64,000 nucleotides of DNA from Bifidobacterium saimiriisciurei (GTDB taxonomy: Bacteria; Actinomycetota; Actinomycetes; Actinomycetales; Bifidobacteriaceae). Location of the stretch: positions 24,428 through 88,427 of the forward strand of contig NZ_WHZU01000009.1 in NCBI RefSeq assembly GCF_010667655.1, written 5' to 3'. Numbering within the stretch: the first letter of the stretch is position 1; each line of letters starts with the position of its first letter. Position numbers and translations under genes: made by a program. The notes below the pieces were generated by a model. That model saw only the letters and a program-made list of their open reading frames with translations. It was not told the origin of the DNA and did not search any database. This document shows, piece by piece, positions 8,840-17,505 of the stretch.

Positions 8840-9400
8840 TCAGAACGTGATGCGCATCTGATGCCAGACCACGCCGCCATGCGTGGAATCGGATACACCC
8901 TCATCCACGAAGCCGAGCCGTGCGTAGAACGGAATCTTCTCCGTCTTGCACGTCAGCACCACGCCGGCGCGACCCTGCTCGCGCGCATCGGCAATCACTT
9001 GGCGCAGTACTGCGGAGGCGTACCCGTGCCGGCGATACTCCGGCATCGTGTTCACGCCGAAGATCATCTGCCAGGCACCGTTCTCGTCATGTATCGACGC
9101 ATCCTCATACATTTCGTCGGCAAGGTCGCGTTCGTCCGTCGTCATGCCGTTGACGAAGCTGATCAACGAGCCATCGTTGCCGTTGTCGTCGTCGGCGAAC
9201 ATCAGCCAGAAATGATTCGGATACGTCTTCAGGCGACGACGGAAATCCTTGCGCGATGCGGCCTCGGCCGGCGGGAAGCACGCCGCCTCCACGGCGGCGA
9301 TCGCATCAAGGTCATCCAACGTCGCATGGCGAACCATCATATGGTCGGACGACGCATCGTCCGTCGTCATGATTCGATCCGTTGCCTGTCGATCATCCAT
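8840..9400 (-). CDS. GNAT family N-acetyltransferase
   Basis: This 186-aa single-domain acetyltransferase has the GNAT acetyl-CoA loop as P-E-Y-R-R-H-G-Y-A (about residues 123-131) and a C-terminal F-Y-A-R-L-G-F motif, typical of RimI-like members. The acceptor (amine, amino acid or protein) cannot be predicted. GGGAGG directly abuts an in-frame ATG at 9409; the next ATG at 9400 has correct spacing and is chosen here. It lies upstream of the esterase on the same strand, 74 bp away, so the two may be co-transcribed. It is divergent from the metB-like gene across a 208-bp gap. Confidence 0.85.
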   Translation of the reverse strand: MDDRQATDRIMTTDDASSDHMMVRHATLDDLDAIAAVEAACFPPAEAASRKDFRRRLKTYPNHFWLMFADDDNGNDGSLISFVNGMTTDERDLADEMYEDASIHDENGAWQMIFGVNTMPEYRRHGYASAVLRQVIADAREQGRAGVVLTCKTEKIPFYARLGFVDEGVSDSTHGGVVWHQMRITF

Positions 9401-9443
9401 CGTTGCCATTCCTCCCAACCCGACGGAACGAACACCCGTCAGC

Positions 9444-9506
9444 AAAATCTATAACCGGCTATCAATCGTTGCAACGACGTCGCCGGTCGCACGCCATATA
9501 GATTTT
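9444..9506. promoter_or_regulatory. Divergent intergenic inverted repeat (GNAT / metB-like)
   Basis: AAAATCTATA (9444-9453) is the exact reverse complement of TATAGATTTT (9497-9506). The 43-bp spacing and the A/T-rich arms in a GC-rich genome suggest paired operator half-sites or back-to-back -10 regions serving the divergent genes. Confidence 0.4.
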
Positions 9507-9608
9507 ACCTATGCTGTCGCGCTTGAAAGCGGTCATTCCACGCGGTTAGCTGGAAACAACGTACTTTTCGTACACGTACACGAACACGAACGGCAGAAGG
9601 GGCAGACG

Positions 9609-10904
9609 ATGGCACGGTTGAAGACGCAGCTCGTACACGGCGTACCGGTGAACGACAACAATACTGGCGCGGTGAACCCGCCCATCTACAACTCCTCCAC
9701 CTACACGTTCAAATCCGTGGAGGACACCCCGCGCTGGGACTACGCCCGCTCCGGCAACCCCACGCGCGAATTCCTCGAACGGCAGATCGCCCAGCTCGAA
9801 CACGGCTGTCAGGGCTTCGCCTTCGCCTCCGGACTCGCCGCCATCCACGCCGCGCTCGCCATCTTCAAGCCCGGCGACCACATCATCGTCAGCGACAACA
9901 TCTACGGCGGCACCTACTCGCTCATCAACGAACACTTCAACCGCTGGGGCCTCATCTTCCACCCCATCGACACCACCGACCTCAAACTCGTCGAAAAGGT
10001 CTTCAAGGCCGTCGAGGACGAGGGCGAGCACGTCGAGGCCATCTACTTCGAAACCCTCACCAACCCGCTGCTCAAGGTCAACGACACCGCCGCGCTCGCC
10101 GACATCGCCCACGAGCACAACGCCATCGCCATCGTCGACAACACGTTCCTCACCCCGTATCTGCAGCGGCCGCTCGACGTCGGCGTCGACATCGTGCTGC
10201 ATTCCGCCACCAAGTACCTCGCCGGCCACTCCGACGTGAACGCCGGCCTCGCCGTCGCCCGCGAGAAGGACATCGCCGAGCGGCTCTACTTCACGCTCAA
10301 CCGTCTCGGCGGCGTGCTCGCCCCCGCCGAATGCGACGCCGTGCGTCGCGGCATCCAGACGCTCGCCCTGCGTATGGACCGCCAACAGGAGAACGCGCTG
10401 ACCATCGCCCGCTTCCTCAAGAACAGCCCGGTCGTCGCCGACGTGCACTATCCGGGACTGGCCGACTCGCCCGACTACCATCTGGCGGTGCGCGAGCTCA
10501 ACGGCTTCGGCGGCGTGCTCTCCTTCGAGGTGAAGAAAGGCGTGAACCCGGCCGACGTGCTCAACAACCTGCATGTGTTCCGACTGGCCGTGAGCCTCGG
10601 TGCGGTGGAAAGCCTCGCCGAATTCCCCGCGCGCATGACCCACTTCGAGGTGCCGCGCGAGGAGCGTCTCAAGCTCGGCATCAGCGACGAGCTCATCCGT
10701 CTCTCCGTCGGCATCGAAGACGTGTTCGACCTGCTCGAGGACCTGAAGCAGGCATTGGACATCGCCGAAAGGAACGCGTTCTCCGGTCATAACGACGGCA
10801 ACCGCATCGCCGTGGACTCGCAGTCCTTCGAGCAGGCGTTCGGCGGTGAGCTGGAGGAGACGCAGCGCTACGAGGCTCCGGTGAATGAGAAGACCGCTCT
10901 CTGA
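9609..10904 (+). CDS. metB: Cystathionine gamma-synthase / beta-lyase family PLP enzyme
   Basis: This cytoplasmic trans-sulfuration enzyme of the Cys/Met-metabolism PLP family interconverts homoserine esters, cystathionine, cysteine and homocysteine. The 431-aa protein has the N-terminal Y-A-R-S-G-N-P-T-R motif (about 49-57), the aromatic-binding S-D-N-I-Y-G-G-T (about 97-104), and the PLP lysine in S-A-T-K-Y (Lys202). It is about 40 residues longer than typical MetB/MetC because of a C-terminal tail. Sequence alone does not cleanly separate gamma-synthase from beta-lyase or O-acetylhomoserine sulfhydrylase, so the symbol is provisional. The start at 9609 is about 8 bp after AGAAGGGG. Transcription ends at the hairpin 10964-10993. 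Confidence 0.85.
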   Translation: MARLKTQLVHGVPVNDNNTGAVNPPIYNSSTYTFKSVEDTPRWDYARSGNPTREFLERQIAQLEHGCQGFAFASGLAAIHAALAIFKPGDHIIVSDNIYGGTYSLINEHFNRWGLIFHPIDTTDLKLVEKVFKAVEDEGEHVEAIYFETLTNPLLKVNDTAALADIAHEHNAIAIVDNTFLTPYLQRPLDVGVDIVLHSATKYLAGHSDVNAGLAVAREKDIAERLYFTLNRLGGVLAPAECDAVRRGIQTLALRMDRQQENALTIARFLKNSPVVADVHYPGLADSPDYHLAVRELNGFGGVLSFEVKKGVNPADVLNNLHVFRLAVSLGAVESLAEFPARMTHFEVPREERLKLGISDELIRLSVGIEDVFDLLEDLKQALDIAERNAFSGHNDGNRIAVDSQSFEQAFGGELEETQRYEAPVNEKTAL

Positions 10905-10963
10905 TAAGGAGCTGGCGCGCCATGAGGCGTGACGGTGCTTGGGCGTAACGAAGCCCACAATGC

Positions 10964-10993
10964 AATGAGCCCCCTCGTCAGAGGGGGCTCATT
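10964..10993. terminator. Bidirectional terminator between metB-like and NADH oxidase genes
   Basis: A perfect 12-bp stem, AATGAGCCCCCT (10964-10975) with AGGGGGCTCATT (10982-10993), encloses a 6-nt loop. It lies 60 bp after the metB-like stop and about 130 bp after the convergent NADH oxidase stop. T/A-rich flanks are short. Confidence 0.8.
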
Positions 10994-11065
10994 GTTACTC
11001 AGGTATCACGCTTCGGATACGGCCTGCAATTGTTGACGGGCTGTGTCCGCGCCTTGCTGGCTTCG

Positions 11066-11121
11066 CGGTTCCTTGGCGGAACCGTTTCGCCCGTGGCTGC
11101 TCGACAGTCCACCGGACTGTC
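11066..11121 (-). terminator. Hairpins directly downstream of the NADH oxidase gene
   Basis: GACAGTCC/GGACTGTC (11103-11121, 3-nt loop) touches the stop codon, and CGGTTCC/GGAACCG (11066-11084) follows. Neither has a T-run, so they may be processing or stability structures. The remaining 10994-11065 shows no gene. Confidence 0.4.
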
Positions 11122-12495
11122 TCACGACGCCACGGCCTGCATGGCCACGGCGGCGAGGTAGTTGACGGGCTGGCTGAAGTTCGGCTGGAACAGCAGGTCC
11201 ACGTTCGCCAGCTGGTCGATGGTGAAGCCGGCCTGGATGGCGATGGACACCGCATTCGCCGCCTGTGCCACATCCGGCTGCTTCGACAGGAACTGCGCGC
11301 CCTTGATCTTGCGGGTCTCCGGATCCCAGGTGAGCGTGGCCGTCACCGGAGTGGTGGTGAGCATGAACGCCGGACGGAAGTCCTGCGTCAGCGTCGTGGA
11401 CCTCACGTTCACGCCGCGTGCCTCGGCGCCGCCCTGCGTCAGACCGGTGGCGGCCAGCGACAGGTCGTACAGCTGCACGGCGCTGGTGGCCTGCGTGCCC
11501 ATGTACTTCTGCGTCGGCTCCACGATGTTCGCTCCCACGAGCAGTGCCTGGCGCACCGCGTTCGTGGCCAGCGGGATGTAGTCGTATGTGCCGGTCGGGT
11601 TGTAGAACACGGTGGCCGAGTCTCCTGCTGCGAACACGTTCTGCGACGGCTCGCTCTCGCCGCTGATCGTGGCGCGCATGTACTCGTCGGTGGTGATGGC
11701 GCCGTTCTTCAGCATGTCGAGCTGGCCGGCGAACAGGTCGGTACGTGGCAGGAAGCCCGCGCCCATGATCGCGCAATCCACCTCGTACTCGCCCTCGGTC
11801 GTCACCACGGTCACGGTGCCGGAATCGTTGAGACGGAACTCGGTGACCATCTGGTCCAGCGCCAGCGTCACGCCATGGTCGGTGAACGCCTGCTCGACCA
11901 CGTCGGAGATCGGCTTGTCGAAGTTCTTCGCCAGCGCGCGGTCGAGGCCGTCGATGAGCACGGAATCCACGCCGATCTCGCTGAACTGCTCGGCCAGCTC
12001 CGCGCCGATGTAGCCGGCGCCGATCACGGCCACCTTCTTCGCGCTCTTCGCCATCTCCTTGATGGCCAGGCCGTGGCCCCAGTTCTTGCACAGCTTCACA
12101 CGGCCGTCATCAAGACCCTCGGCCAGTCCGGGAATCGGCGGCGTCACCGGCTTGGAGCCGGTCGTCACCACGAGCTTGTCGAACGCAAGCGTGCTCTCCT
12201 CGCCGGTCTTGAGGTCCTTGGCCACGAGCGAGCCGCCCTTGACGTCCACGCTGAGCACGTCATGCTCCATATGCATCTTCGCACCCAGCGAGGCCAGTGC
12301 CTCGGGGGAGGAGTAGAACATCTTCTTCGGGTCGGAGACATGGTCGCCGACCCACAGGGCGATGCCGCAGGAGAGGAACGACAGCGTGTCGTTGCGTTCA
12401 TAGACGTGCACATCCCAATCCGGATGAGCCTGAAGAATGGACTGCGCGGCGAACGTTCCCGCGTGGGTGCAACCGACGATGGCTACGGTGGTCAT
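11122..12495 (-). CDS. nox: NADH oxidase (H2O-forming), CoA-disulfide-reductase family
   Basis: This 457-aa FAD/NAD(P)-disulfide oxidoreductase belongs to the Nox/CoADR/NPX branch. Such enzymes reduce O2 to water with NADH and give anaerobes oxygen tolerance and NAD+ regeneration. It has an N-terminal FAD loop with the unusual G-C-T-H-A-G-T form (8-14), the redox Cys43 in S-F-L-S-C-G-I, a central NADH-binding G-A-G-Y-I-G-A-E-L (about 158-166), and a C-terminal dimerization domain. The start at 12495 follows GGGAG; an upstream in-frame ATG at 12531 has no site. The gene is monocistronic, with a candidate operator in its leader. Confidence 0.92.
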   Translation of the reverse strand: MTTVAIVGCTHAGTFAAQSILQAHPDWDVHVYERNDTLSFLSCGIALWVGDHVSDPKKMFYSSPEALASLGAKMHMEHDVLSVDVKGGSLVAKDLKTGEESTLAFDKLVVTTGSKPVTPPIPGLAEGLDDGRVKLCKNWGHGLAIKEMAKSAKKVAVIGAGYIGAELAEQFSEIGVDSVLIDGLDRALAKNFDKPISDVVEQAFTDHGVTLALDQMVTEFRLNDSGTVTVVTTEGEYEVDCAIMGAGFLPRTDLFAGQLDMLKNGAITTDEYMRATISGESEPSQNVFAAGDSATVFYNPTGTYDYIPLATNAVRQALLVGANIVEPTQKYMGTQATSAVQLYDLSLAATGLTQGGAEARGVNVRSTTLTQDFRPAFMLTTTPVTATLTWDPETRKIKGAQFLSKQPDVAQAANAVSIAIQAGFTIDQLANVDLLFQPNFSQPVNYLAAVAMQAVAS

Positions 12496-12537
12496 AGCAA
12501 AACTCCCATGTTTTGTCGTGTGAATATCCAAAACTCA

Positions 12538-12565
12538 ACTATAGGGGATTGCTGCGGCAAATCCC
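12538..12565 (-). promoter_or_regulatory. Candidate nox promoter and operator
   Basis: On the minus strand TATAGT (12543-12538) can serve as a -10. Immediately upstream is an inverted repeat GGGATT-N9-AATCCC (12545-12565) covering the -35 position, where no good TTGACA match exists. This fits a regulated promoter. It does not resemble a Rex box. Confidence 0.35.
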
Positions 12566-12675
12566 GGCAACACGTTCGCCAAAAGATAACAAAACGATTA
12601 CAGGGGCGATGGGCGGGGAGGCGGCGGTGTCGGCGCGGAATGTCTTCCCGCCGGCGCCGCACTCGCGAAAACGGC

Positions 12676-13518
12676 CTAATCGGCGAGGAAATCGGCCACG
12701 GCCCTGGCATCCGCATAGCCGCGCCGGTACATGAGGTTCAGTCCCTCGTAGGACTTGTGCAGCGTGGACAGCCCGTACAGGTCGGTGGGCGCGAGGATCA
12801 GCACCCGGCCTTCGGCCTCGTACCGTTTGGCCAGTGCCACCTCGTCGTTGTACGTCCTGTATCGCTCCAGCAGCCGCTGCGCCGCTGCGGGGTACGAGTG
12901 CCGCAGAATCGCCGCAGGACGCTTATCGTGCTTCTGCTCGCGTAGCACGTCCTTCGGCCGGGTCAGCACGACCACCACCTTGTCGCAGCCGTCGTCGAAC
13001 GCCTTCTGCACGGGCACCGGGTCGGCGATGCCGCCGTCGAAATACGGCACGCCGTCGACGACGTACGGCTCGCAGGCCAGCGGCACCGCACTCGACGCCT
13101 TGCAGATGTCGTAGTCGTCCTGATGCATACGCGACTTGGGGAAGTAGTGCGGCAGACCGGTTTCCGCCTCGGCCGCCACCACATAGTATTCCGTCGGACT
13201 GTTCTTCACGGTCTCGTAGTCGAGCGGATCCTCGCCGTCGTGATTCGACAGCGTGCCGTACACATAGTCGAGATCCACGAAATTGCGGTCGTGCACGAAA
13301 TTGTAGGTGCTCGCGTATTCGCGGCGAAACGCGTATCCCGTGTAGAACCGGTACGTGCGGTTCTTCTGCCTCGACAGCAGGCAGGTCAGATTGGCGCTGC
13401 CCGCCGAGACACCGATCGCATAGTCGATGCGCACGTCGTCCTCGAGCAGGCGGTCGACCACACCGGCGCCGTAGATCGCGCGGAATCCGCCCCCGACATC
13501 GATGATTCCGGTCTTCAT
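12676..13518 (-). CDS. Patatin-like phospholipase (YjjU/RssA type)
   Basis: This 280-aa patatin-domain protein is a predicted serine acyl hydrolase acting on lipids. It has the glycine-rich oxyanion loop D-V-G-G-G-F-R (7-13), the nucleophile elbow G-V-S-A-G (36-40, Ser38), and the dyad Asp161 in F-D-G-G. The Ser-Asp dyad is complete, so activity is likely. GGAGG runs straight into an ATG at 13527, but the in-frame ATG at 13518 has normal 9-nt spacing and is preferred. There is no signal peptide. It lies leftward between nox and murI with no evident operon partner. Confidence 0.9.
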   Translation of the reverse strand: MKTGIIDVGGGFRAIYGAGVVDRLLEDDVRIDYAIGVSAGSANLTCLLSRQKNRTYRFYTGYAFRREYASTYNFVHDRNFVDLDYVYGTLSNHDGEDPLDYETVKNSPTEYYVVAAEAETGLPHYFPKSRMHQDDYDICKASSAVPLACEPYVVDGVPYFDGGIADPVPVQKAFDDGCDKVVVVLTRPKDVLREQKHDKRPAAILRHSYPAAAQRLLERYRTYNDEVALAKRYEAEGRVLILAPTDLYGLSTLHKSYEGLNLMYRRGYADARAVADFLAD

Positions 13519-13642
13519 AACGTCCATCCTCCGTTCGTGGCGATTCCGTGGTTCGGGCCTCGCGATGGTTCGTCATACGAGGCCGGTATACGCCTGATAT
13601 GAGGATTATTCTCGCATCCGGCGACGTCGGAAGACGTTTTCG

Positions 13643-14419
13643 CTATTCGCCGAGCAGGGAGTGCGAAAGCTCGACAATCCGTTCGGAAGTGTCGGAATTG
13701 GCGATGCTCACCGAACCCGCATGGTTCTCGTCGGCCAGCTTGCCCAACGATTCGAGAATCACGCCGAGATGGTTGATGGTGCCCTCGTTGCCGTCGATGA
13801 TGGCGGTATGGTCGGGCAGCAGCTCGCGGAAGTAGTCGCGGTAGAACACGAAATGCGTACAGCCGAGCACCACACTGTCGATGGATTCGAGGTCATACTG
13901 GTCGAAATACCCGTGCAACGTGTCCATCACGAGATCATGGTCGCCCAGACGCCCCGACTCGACGATGCGGACCAGCTGCGGGCAGGGCTGCTTGCGGATG
14001 TCGTGCTCGGAATCGAACCGATGCAGCAGCTTCGCGAACTTGCGTTCCTTCAACGTCAGCGGCGTGGCGGCCACGATGACGTGCTGACGCACGCCGCGGC
14101 CGCGGTCGCACGCCACCTTCAGCGCCGGTTCCATGCCGATGATCGGGATGTCGTAGCGCTCGCGAAGATCGTTGACCGCCGCCGACGTGGCGGTGTTGCA
14201 CGCCACCACGATGGCCTTGACCCCCTGTTCGACGAACCGGTCGCAGATGTCGAAGCAGAATCCGCGAATCTCCTCCGGGGGACGCAGCCCATACGGGGCA
14301 TGTGCGCTGTCGCCGAAATACAGCACCGATTCGTTCGGCATGTCGTGGCGCAGCTGCCTGGCCACCGACAGGCCGCCAAGACCGGAATCAAACACTCCGA
14401 TGGGTGCGTTCGACGACAT
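13643..14419 (-). CDS. murI: Glutamate racemase
   Basis: MurI makes D-glutamate for peptidoglycan in the cytoplasm by a two-cysteine mechanism. The 258-aa protein has G-V-F-D-S-G-x-G-G-L-S (8-18), catalytic Cys74 in V-A-C-N-T-A, and Cys187 in L-G-C-T-H. Both acid/base cysteines are present. It is divergent from dapF (83 bp between starts), pairing two cell-wall precursor enzymes. Confidence 0.96.
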   Translation of the reverse strand: MSSNAPIGVFDSGLGGLSVARQLRHDMPNESVLYFGDSAHAPYGLRPPEEIRGFCFDICDRFVEQGVKAIVVACNTATSAAVNDLRERYDIPIIGMEPALKVACDRGRGVRQHVIVAATPLTLKERKFAKLLHRFDSEHDIRKQPCPQLVRIVESGRLGDHDLVMDTLHGYFDQYDLESIDSVVLGCTHFVFYRDYFRELLPDHTAIIDGNEGTINHLGVILESLGKLADENHAGSVSIANSDTSERIVELSHSLLGE

Positions 14420-14502
14420 AACGTTCTCCTTTGCTGGTTTTTGCGGTCAGCGAGACAATCGTCTACAAGATTAGTCGTTTCGCTGCCATAGTCTTGGGTT
14501 TC

Positions 14503-15423
14503 ATGAGCATTCCCCAGACTGTTTACAAAGGGCATGGCACCGGCAACGACTTCGTGGTGTATGCCGACCCGAACGGCGAATACGAGCCGACCGGGGACGA
14601 GATCCGGTTCCTCGACGACCGTCACTTCGGCATCGGCGGCGACGGCCTGCTGCGCCTGACGCATCCGCGGCACGTCTCGGACCTTGACGCCGACCAGGTC
14701 GCCGCGTTCGAGCAGGCGGACGTCGAATGGTTCATGGACTACCGCAACGCCGACGGATCGCTGGCCGAGATGTGCGGCAACGGCACGCGCGTGACCGCGT
14801 TGTTCGCACAGATGATGGGCTATGCGGCCGGCCCGGGCGGCGAGCCGTTCCGGCTGGGCACGCGCGCCGGCGTAAAGACGCTCACCTCGCTGGGCGAGGT
14901 CGAAGGGCTGGGGCGTAACGTGTTCCGTATCGACATGGGCGCGTGGAAGTCCGACGAGGCGAAGACGTTCGAGGTGACGATCCCCGGCACCGACGGTTCG
15001 GCCCGCGGCACGTTCGTCGACATGGGCAACCCGCATGTGGTCGCCGTCGTGGAGGACCGCAGCGGCAACGGTCTGGCCGACGACGCCGCGCTGCCGGCCG
15101 TCGCGGACCTTGACCTTGTGACCAAGCCGGTCGTCGCCCCCGTGCTGGAGTCCGACCAGAACGCCGAGTTCGTGCGCGTGGACGCCATCGACCGCGAAAC
15201 GAACCATGGTGTGGCGTTCATGCGCGTGAACGAACGGGGCTGCGGCGAGACGTTCTCCTGCGGCACCGGCCTGTGCGCCACCGCCGTCACGCTGCGCAAG
15301 CTGACCGGCGTCGACGACTGGGCCATCACCGTGCGCGGCGGCACGCTCATGGTGCATGTGGACGACGTCCATGTGGAACTCACCGGCGACGCCGCCATCG
15401 TCGGCAGGGTGGAGCTGCTGTAA
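14503..15423 (+). CDS. dapF: Diaminopimelate epimerase
   Basis: DapF interconverts LL- and meso-diaminopimelate for lysine synthesis. The 306-aa protein has the N-terminal G-H-G-T-G-N-D-F (10-17) and both catalytic cysteines: Cys91 in M-C-G-N-G-T-R and Cys253 in S-C-G-T-G-L-C. The ATG at 14503 has only a weak GGGT site; a longer in-frame ATG at 14431 would extend into the murI start region. Many bifidobacteria have L-Lys or L-Orn in the cross-bridge, so the likely role is lysine supply. It is followed by a strong hairpin. Confidence 0.95.
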   Translation: MSIPQTVYKGHGTGNDFVVYADPNGEYEPTGDEIRFLDDRHFGIGGDGLLRLTHPRHVSDLDADQVAAFEQADVEWFMDYRNADGSLAEMCGNGTRVTALFAQMMGYAAGPGGEPFRLGTRAGVKTLTSLGEVEGLGRNVFRIDMGAWKSDEAKTFEVTIPGTDGSARGTFVDMGNPHVVAVVEDRSGNGLADDAALPAVADLDLVTKPVVAPVLESDQNAEFVRVDAIDRETNHGVAFMRVNERGCGETFSCGTGLCATAVTLRKLTGVDDWAITVRGGTLMVHVDDVHVELTGDAAIVGRVELL

Positions 15424-15444
15424 GGTTCCCCGATCGCAAACGAG

Positions 15445-15481
15445 GATGGGGTCGTTCCCGGAGGAAGGGAACGGCCCCATC
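15445..15481. terminator. Terminator hairpin after dapF
   Basis: GATGGGGTCGTTCCC (15445-15459) pairs with GGGAACGGCCCCATC (15467-15481) with one G-U pair and a 7-nt loop. It lies between the convergent dapF and VKOR genes and can serve both; the T-tract after it is short. Confidence 0.8.
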
Positions 15482-15516
15482 GTATTCAAGGCGAAGCAGG
15501 CGTCGGCATCGGTCCG

Positions 15517-16167
15517 TCAGAGCAGCGAGGCCCCTTCGTTGAGCATGATGATGGTGACGAGGACGAGAATCCACACGACGTCGATCATCAGGTCGGCGTT
15601 CAGACGGTAGTACGTATCCAATCCACGACGGAGTCCACCGAACCGTCCGTCGAGTCGCGGCAGGTCCTGCACCTGGATGCTCGCATGCGACAACGCCATG
15701 AACTGCACGGTCGTGGAGAACATCAGCACCAGGCACCACGGGCACAGCGCATGGATGACGAACACCGACTGCGTGAACAGCCAGTAGGCATAAGCCAGGG
15801 CGGCGAGACCGCCCAGCCATGTGCATGCGGCGAACCACCGCGGCACGGCCACCCGGGCCAGGCCGATGACGGCCACAGTGACGAACACCGCCTCGGCGGC
15901 GATGCCGAAGAACGCGTTCGGATAGCTCAGATCGCCGAAATGGATGATCTCCGCCTGCCAGCTCTGCGCCACCGTGGAGCAGGAGACCACGGCGTTCACA
16001 TCGCAGTCGAGCTTGCTTTCCGGATTGCGTGCCAGCTGCAGCGTCTCCGCCGACAACACGAACGACACTCCCAACGCAACGATAGACGTCAGCAGCATGA
16101 TGGCGTATGTCCATGCGGCGCCATGGCGCCATCCACGGGGTGTTCCCTGATAATCGGCGTTGTCCAT
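15517..16167 (-). CDS. Vitamin K epoxide reductase (VKOR) family protein
   Basis: This 216-aa membrane protein has a VKOR four-helix domain. Bacterial VKORs reoxidize DsbA-like thioredoxins in extracytoplasmic disulfide formation, using a quinone-like acceptor. The active-site C-P-W-C lies at 142-145 next to a hydrophobic segment, and the loop pair Cys55/Cys63 is present. The first span is about 20-40, followed by three or more further spans. No thioredoxin-like partner is fused or adjacent. The start at 16167 follows GGGGGGATG; an upstream in-frame ATG at 16215 is not supported. Confidence 0.9.
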   Translation of the reverse strand: MDNADYQGTPRGWRHGAAWTYAIMLLTSIVALGVSFVLSAETLQLARNPESKLDCDVNAVVSCSTVAQSWQAEIIHFGDLSYPNAFFGIAAEAVFVTVAVIGLARVAVPRWFAACTWLGGLAALAYAYWLFTQSVFVIHALCPWCLVLMFSTTVQFMALSHASIQVQDLPRLDGRFGGLRRGLDTYYRLNADLMIDVVWILVLVTIIMLNEGASLL

Positions 16168-16248
16168 TTTGCATCCCCCCAAACATGGCTCATTATAATT
16201 TGCCGGTATCGGCATGGTTCATTGCGCAAATCAGCTTACGATAGTGAT

Positions 16249-17121
16249 ATGACTGCACGAAATGAACTGACTGCCGGATGGGACCTGCACTGCCACAGCG
16301 CGTATTCCGATGGCACGGAGACCCCGGAGGGCCTGATTCTCGAGGCGCGCAGGCGTGGATTGCACGGCGTGGGCATTACCGACCACGATACGTGGGAGGG
16401 ATGGGCCGAAGCCGAGGAGGCGAGCCGTGAATATGGCGTGCCGCTGGTCAGGGGCACGGAGATCACCGCCGACGTCGACGGCATCTGCGTGCACATGCTC
16501 GGTCTGCTGTATTCGCCCGACGACGACGTATTGCGCGAACTGTTCGAGACCACGCGGGTCAATCGCGTCCGACGCATGAAGAAGATGGTGGAGAACCTCT
16601 CCGCCGATTTCCCCATTACCTGGGACGACGTCGTCAGTCAGGTGAAGGAGGGGGAGCGCACGACGATCGGCCGACCGCACATCGCCGACGCCATGGTCGC
16701 CCTGGGGTTCTTCCCCAATCGTTCGGCGGCGTTCGCCGGCACCATCAACAAGAACGGACCGTATTATGTGCCGATAGTCTCGCCGTCCGCCGAAACCGTG
16801 GTGAAGGCCGTCAAGCACGCGGGCGGCGTGGCCATCATCGCCCATCCCGCCGCCACTTCGCGAAACAAGCGCATTCTCACCGACGAGCATATCGCGAGTC
16901 TCGCCGAGGCCGGTCTGGATGGCCTCGAGGTCTTCCATCGCGACAATTCCCCCGAGCAGCGCGAACGGCTGCTGCATCTGGCCTCCGATCTGCATCTGCT
17001 GGCCACGGGAGGTTCCGACTGGCACGGCGACGGCAAGCCGAACGTGATGGGGGAGAACGTCACCGACGACGCCACCGTCGAGATGATCGCCGAGCGCGGC
17101 GCAATCGACATTCTGCGGTAG
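16249..17121 (+). CDS. PHP-domain phosphoesterase (TrpH / RNase AM-like)
   Basis: This 290-aa PHP-family metallophosphoesterase resembles YciV/TrpH proteins, which cleave 3',5'-nucleoside bisphosphates or 5' RNA ends. Metal ligands are visible as H-C-H (14-16), T-D-H-D-T near 44-48, and C-terminal S-D-W-H-G-D near 261-266. It is divergent from VKOR, with starts 80 bp apart and no strong ribosome binding site before the ATG at 16249. A good hairpin terminator follows, so it is monocistronic. Confidence 0.88.
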   Translation: MTARNELTAGWDLHCHSAYSDGTETPEGLILEARRRGLHGVGITDHDTWEGWAEAEEASREYGVPLVRGTEITADVDGICVHMLGLLYSPDDDVLRELFETTRVNRVRRMKKMVENLSADFPITWDDVVSQVKEGERTTIGRPHIADAMVALGFFPNRSAAFAGTINKNGPYYVPIVSPSAETVVKAVKHAGGVAIIAHPAATSRNKRILTDEHIASLAEAGLDGLEVFHRDNSPEQRERLLHLASDLHLLATGGSDWHGDGKPNVMGENVTDDATVEMIAERGAIDILR

Positions 17122-17137
17122 CGATACCGCATAGTAA

Positions 17138-17168
17138 AGAGGCGGAGACCGATATGGTCTCCGCCTCT
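17138..17168. terminator. Rho-independent terminator after the PHP gene
   Basis: A perfect 13-bp stem, AGAGGCGGAGACC (17138-17150) and GGTCTCCGCCTCT (17156-17168), has a 5-nt loop and is followed by GTATTTT. It also faces the convergent DUF3107 gene. Confidence 0.9.
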
Positions 17169-17237
17169 GTATTTTCATCTCCGTAGGCGATGGGAGCGGC
17201 CGCCAAGGCCGCGCACGGCATCCTGTTGGTGGAGGTG

Positions 17238-17465
17238 CTAGTTCAGAGCACCGAAACCAACGGGATGCGTGGTATCGGAGCCGACGATGGCGTATCCGAT
17301 GACCTTGCCGGGGACGACGATGCGACGGCCCTTGGTGTCGGTCACGTCGACGACGGTGCCGTCGGCGACCGCGGTCGCGATGGCACCGCTGATTTCGTCG
17401 GCCGACTTGTCGGTGACGAAGCTCACCGGACGTGCCACATTCTGAATACCGATTTCAACATCCAT
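17238..17465 (-). CDS. DUF3107 family small protein
   Basis: This 75-aa actinobacterial protein matches the DUF3107 profile by eye: M-D-V-E-I-G-I-Q at the start, a helical middle, then a V-x-D-x-x-G-R-R-I-V-V-P strand and a short tail. The function of the family is unknown to me. The start is well supported by AAGGAGG six bases upstream. It lies 40 bp downstream of the phosphotransferase-like gene on the same strand, so they probably share an mRNA. Confidence 0.85.
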   Translation of the reverse strand: MDVEIGIQNVARPVSFVTDKSADEISGAIATAVADGTVVDVTDTKGRRIVVPGKVIGYAIVGSDTTHPVGFGALN

Positions 17466-17505
17466 GATTCCTCCTTGGGAGTCGGTCGAACACTATTACT
17501 GGATT

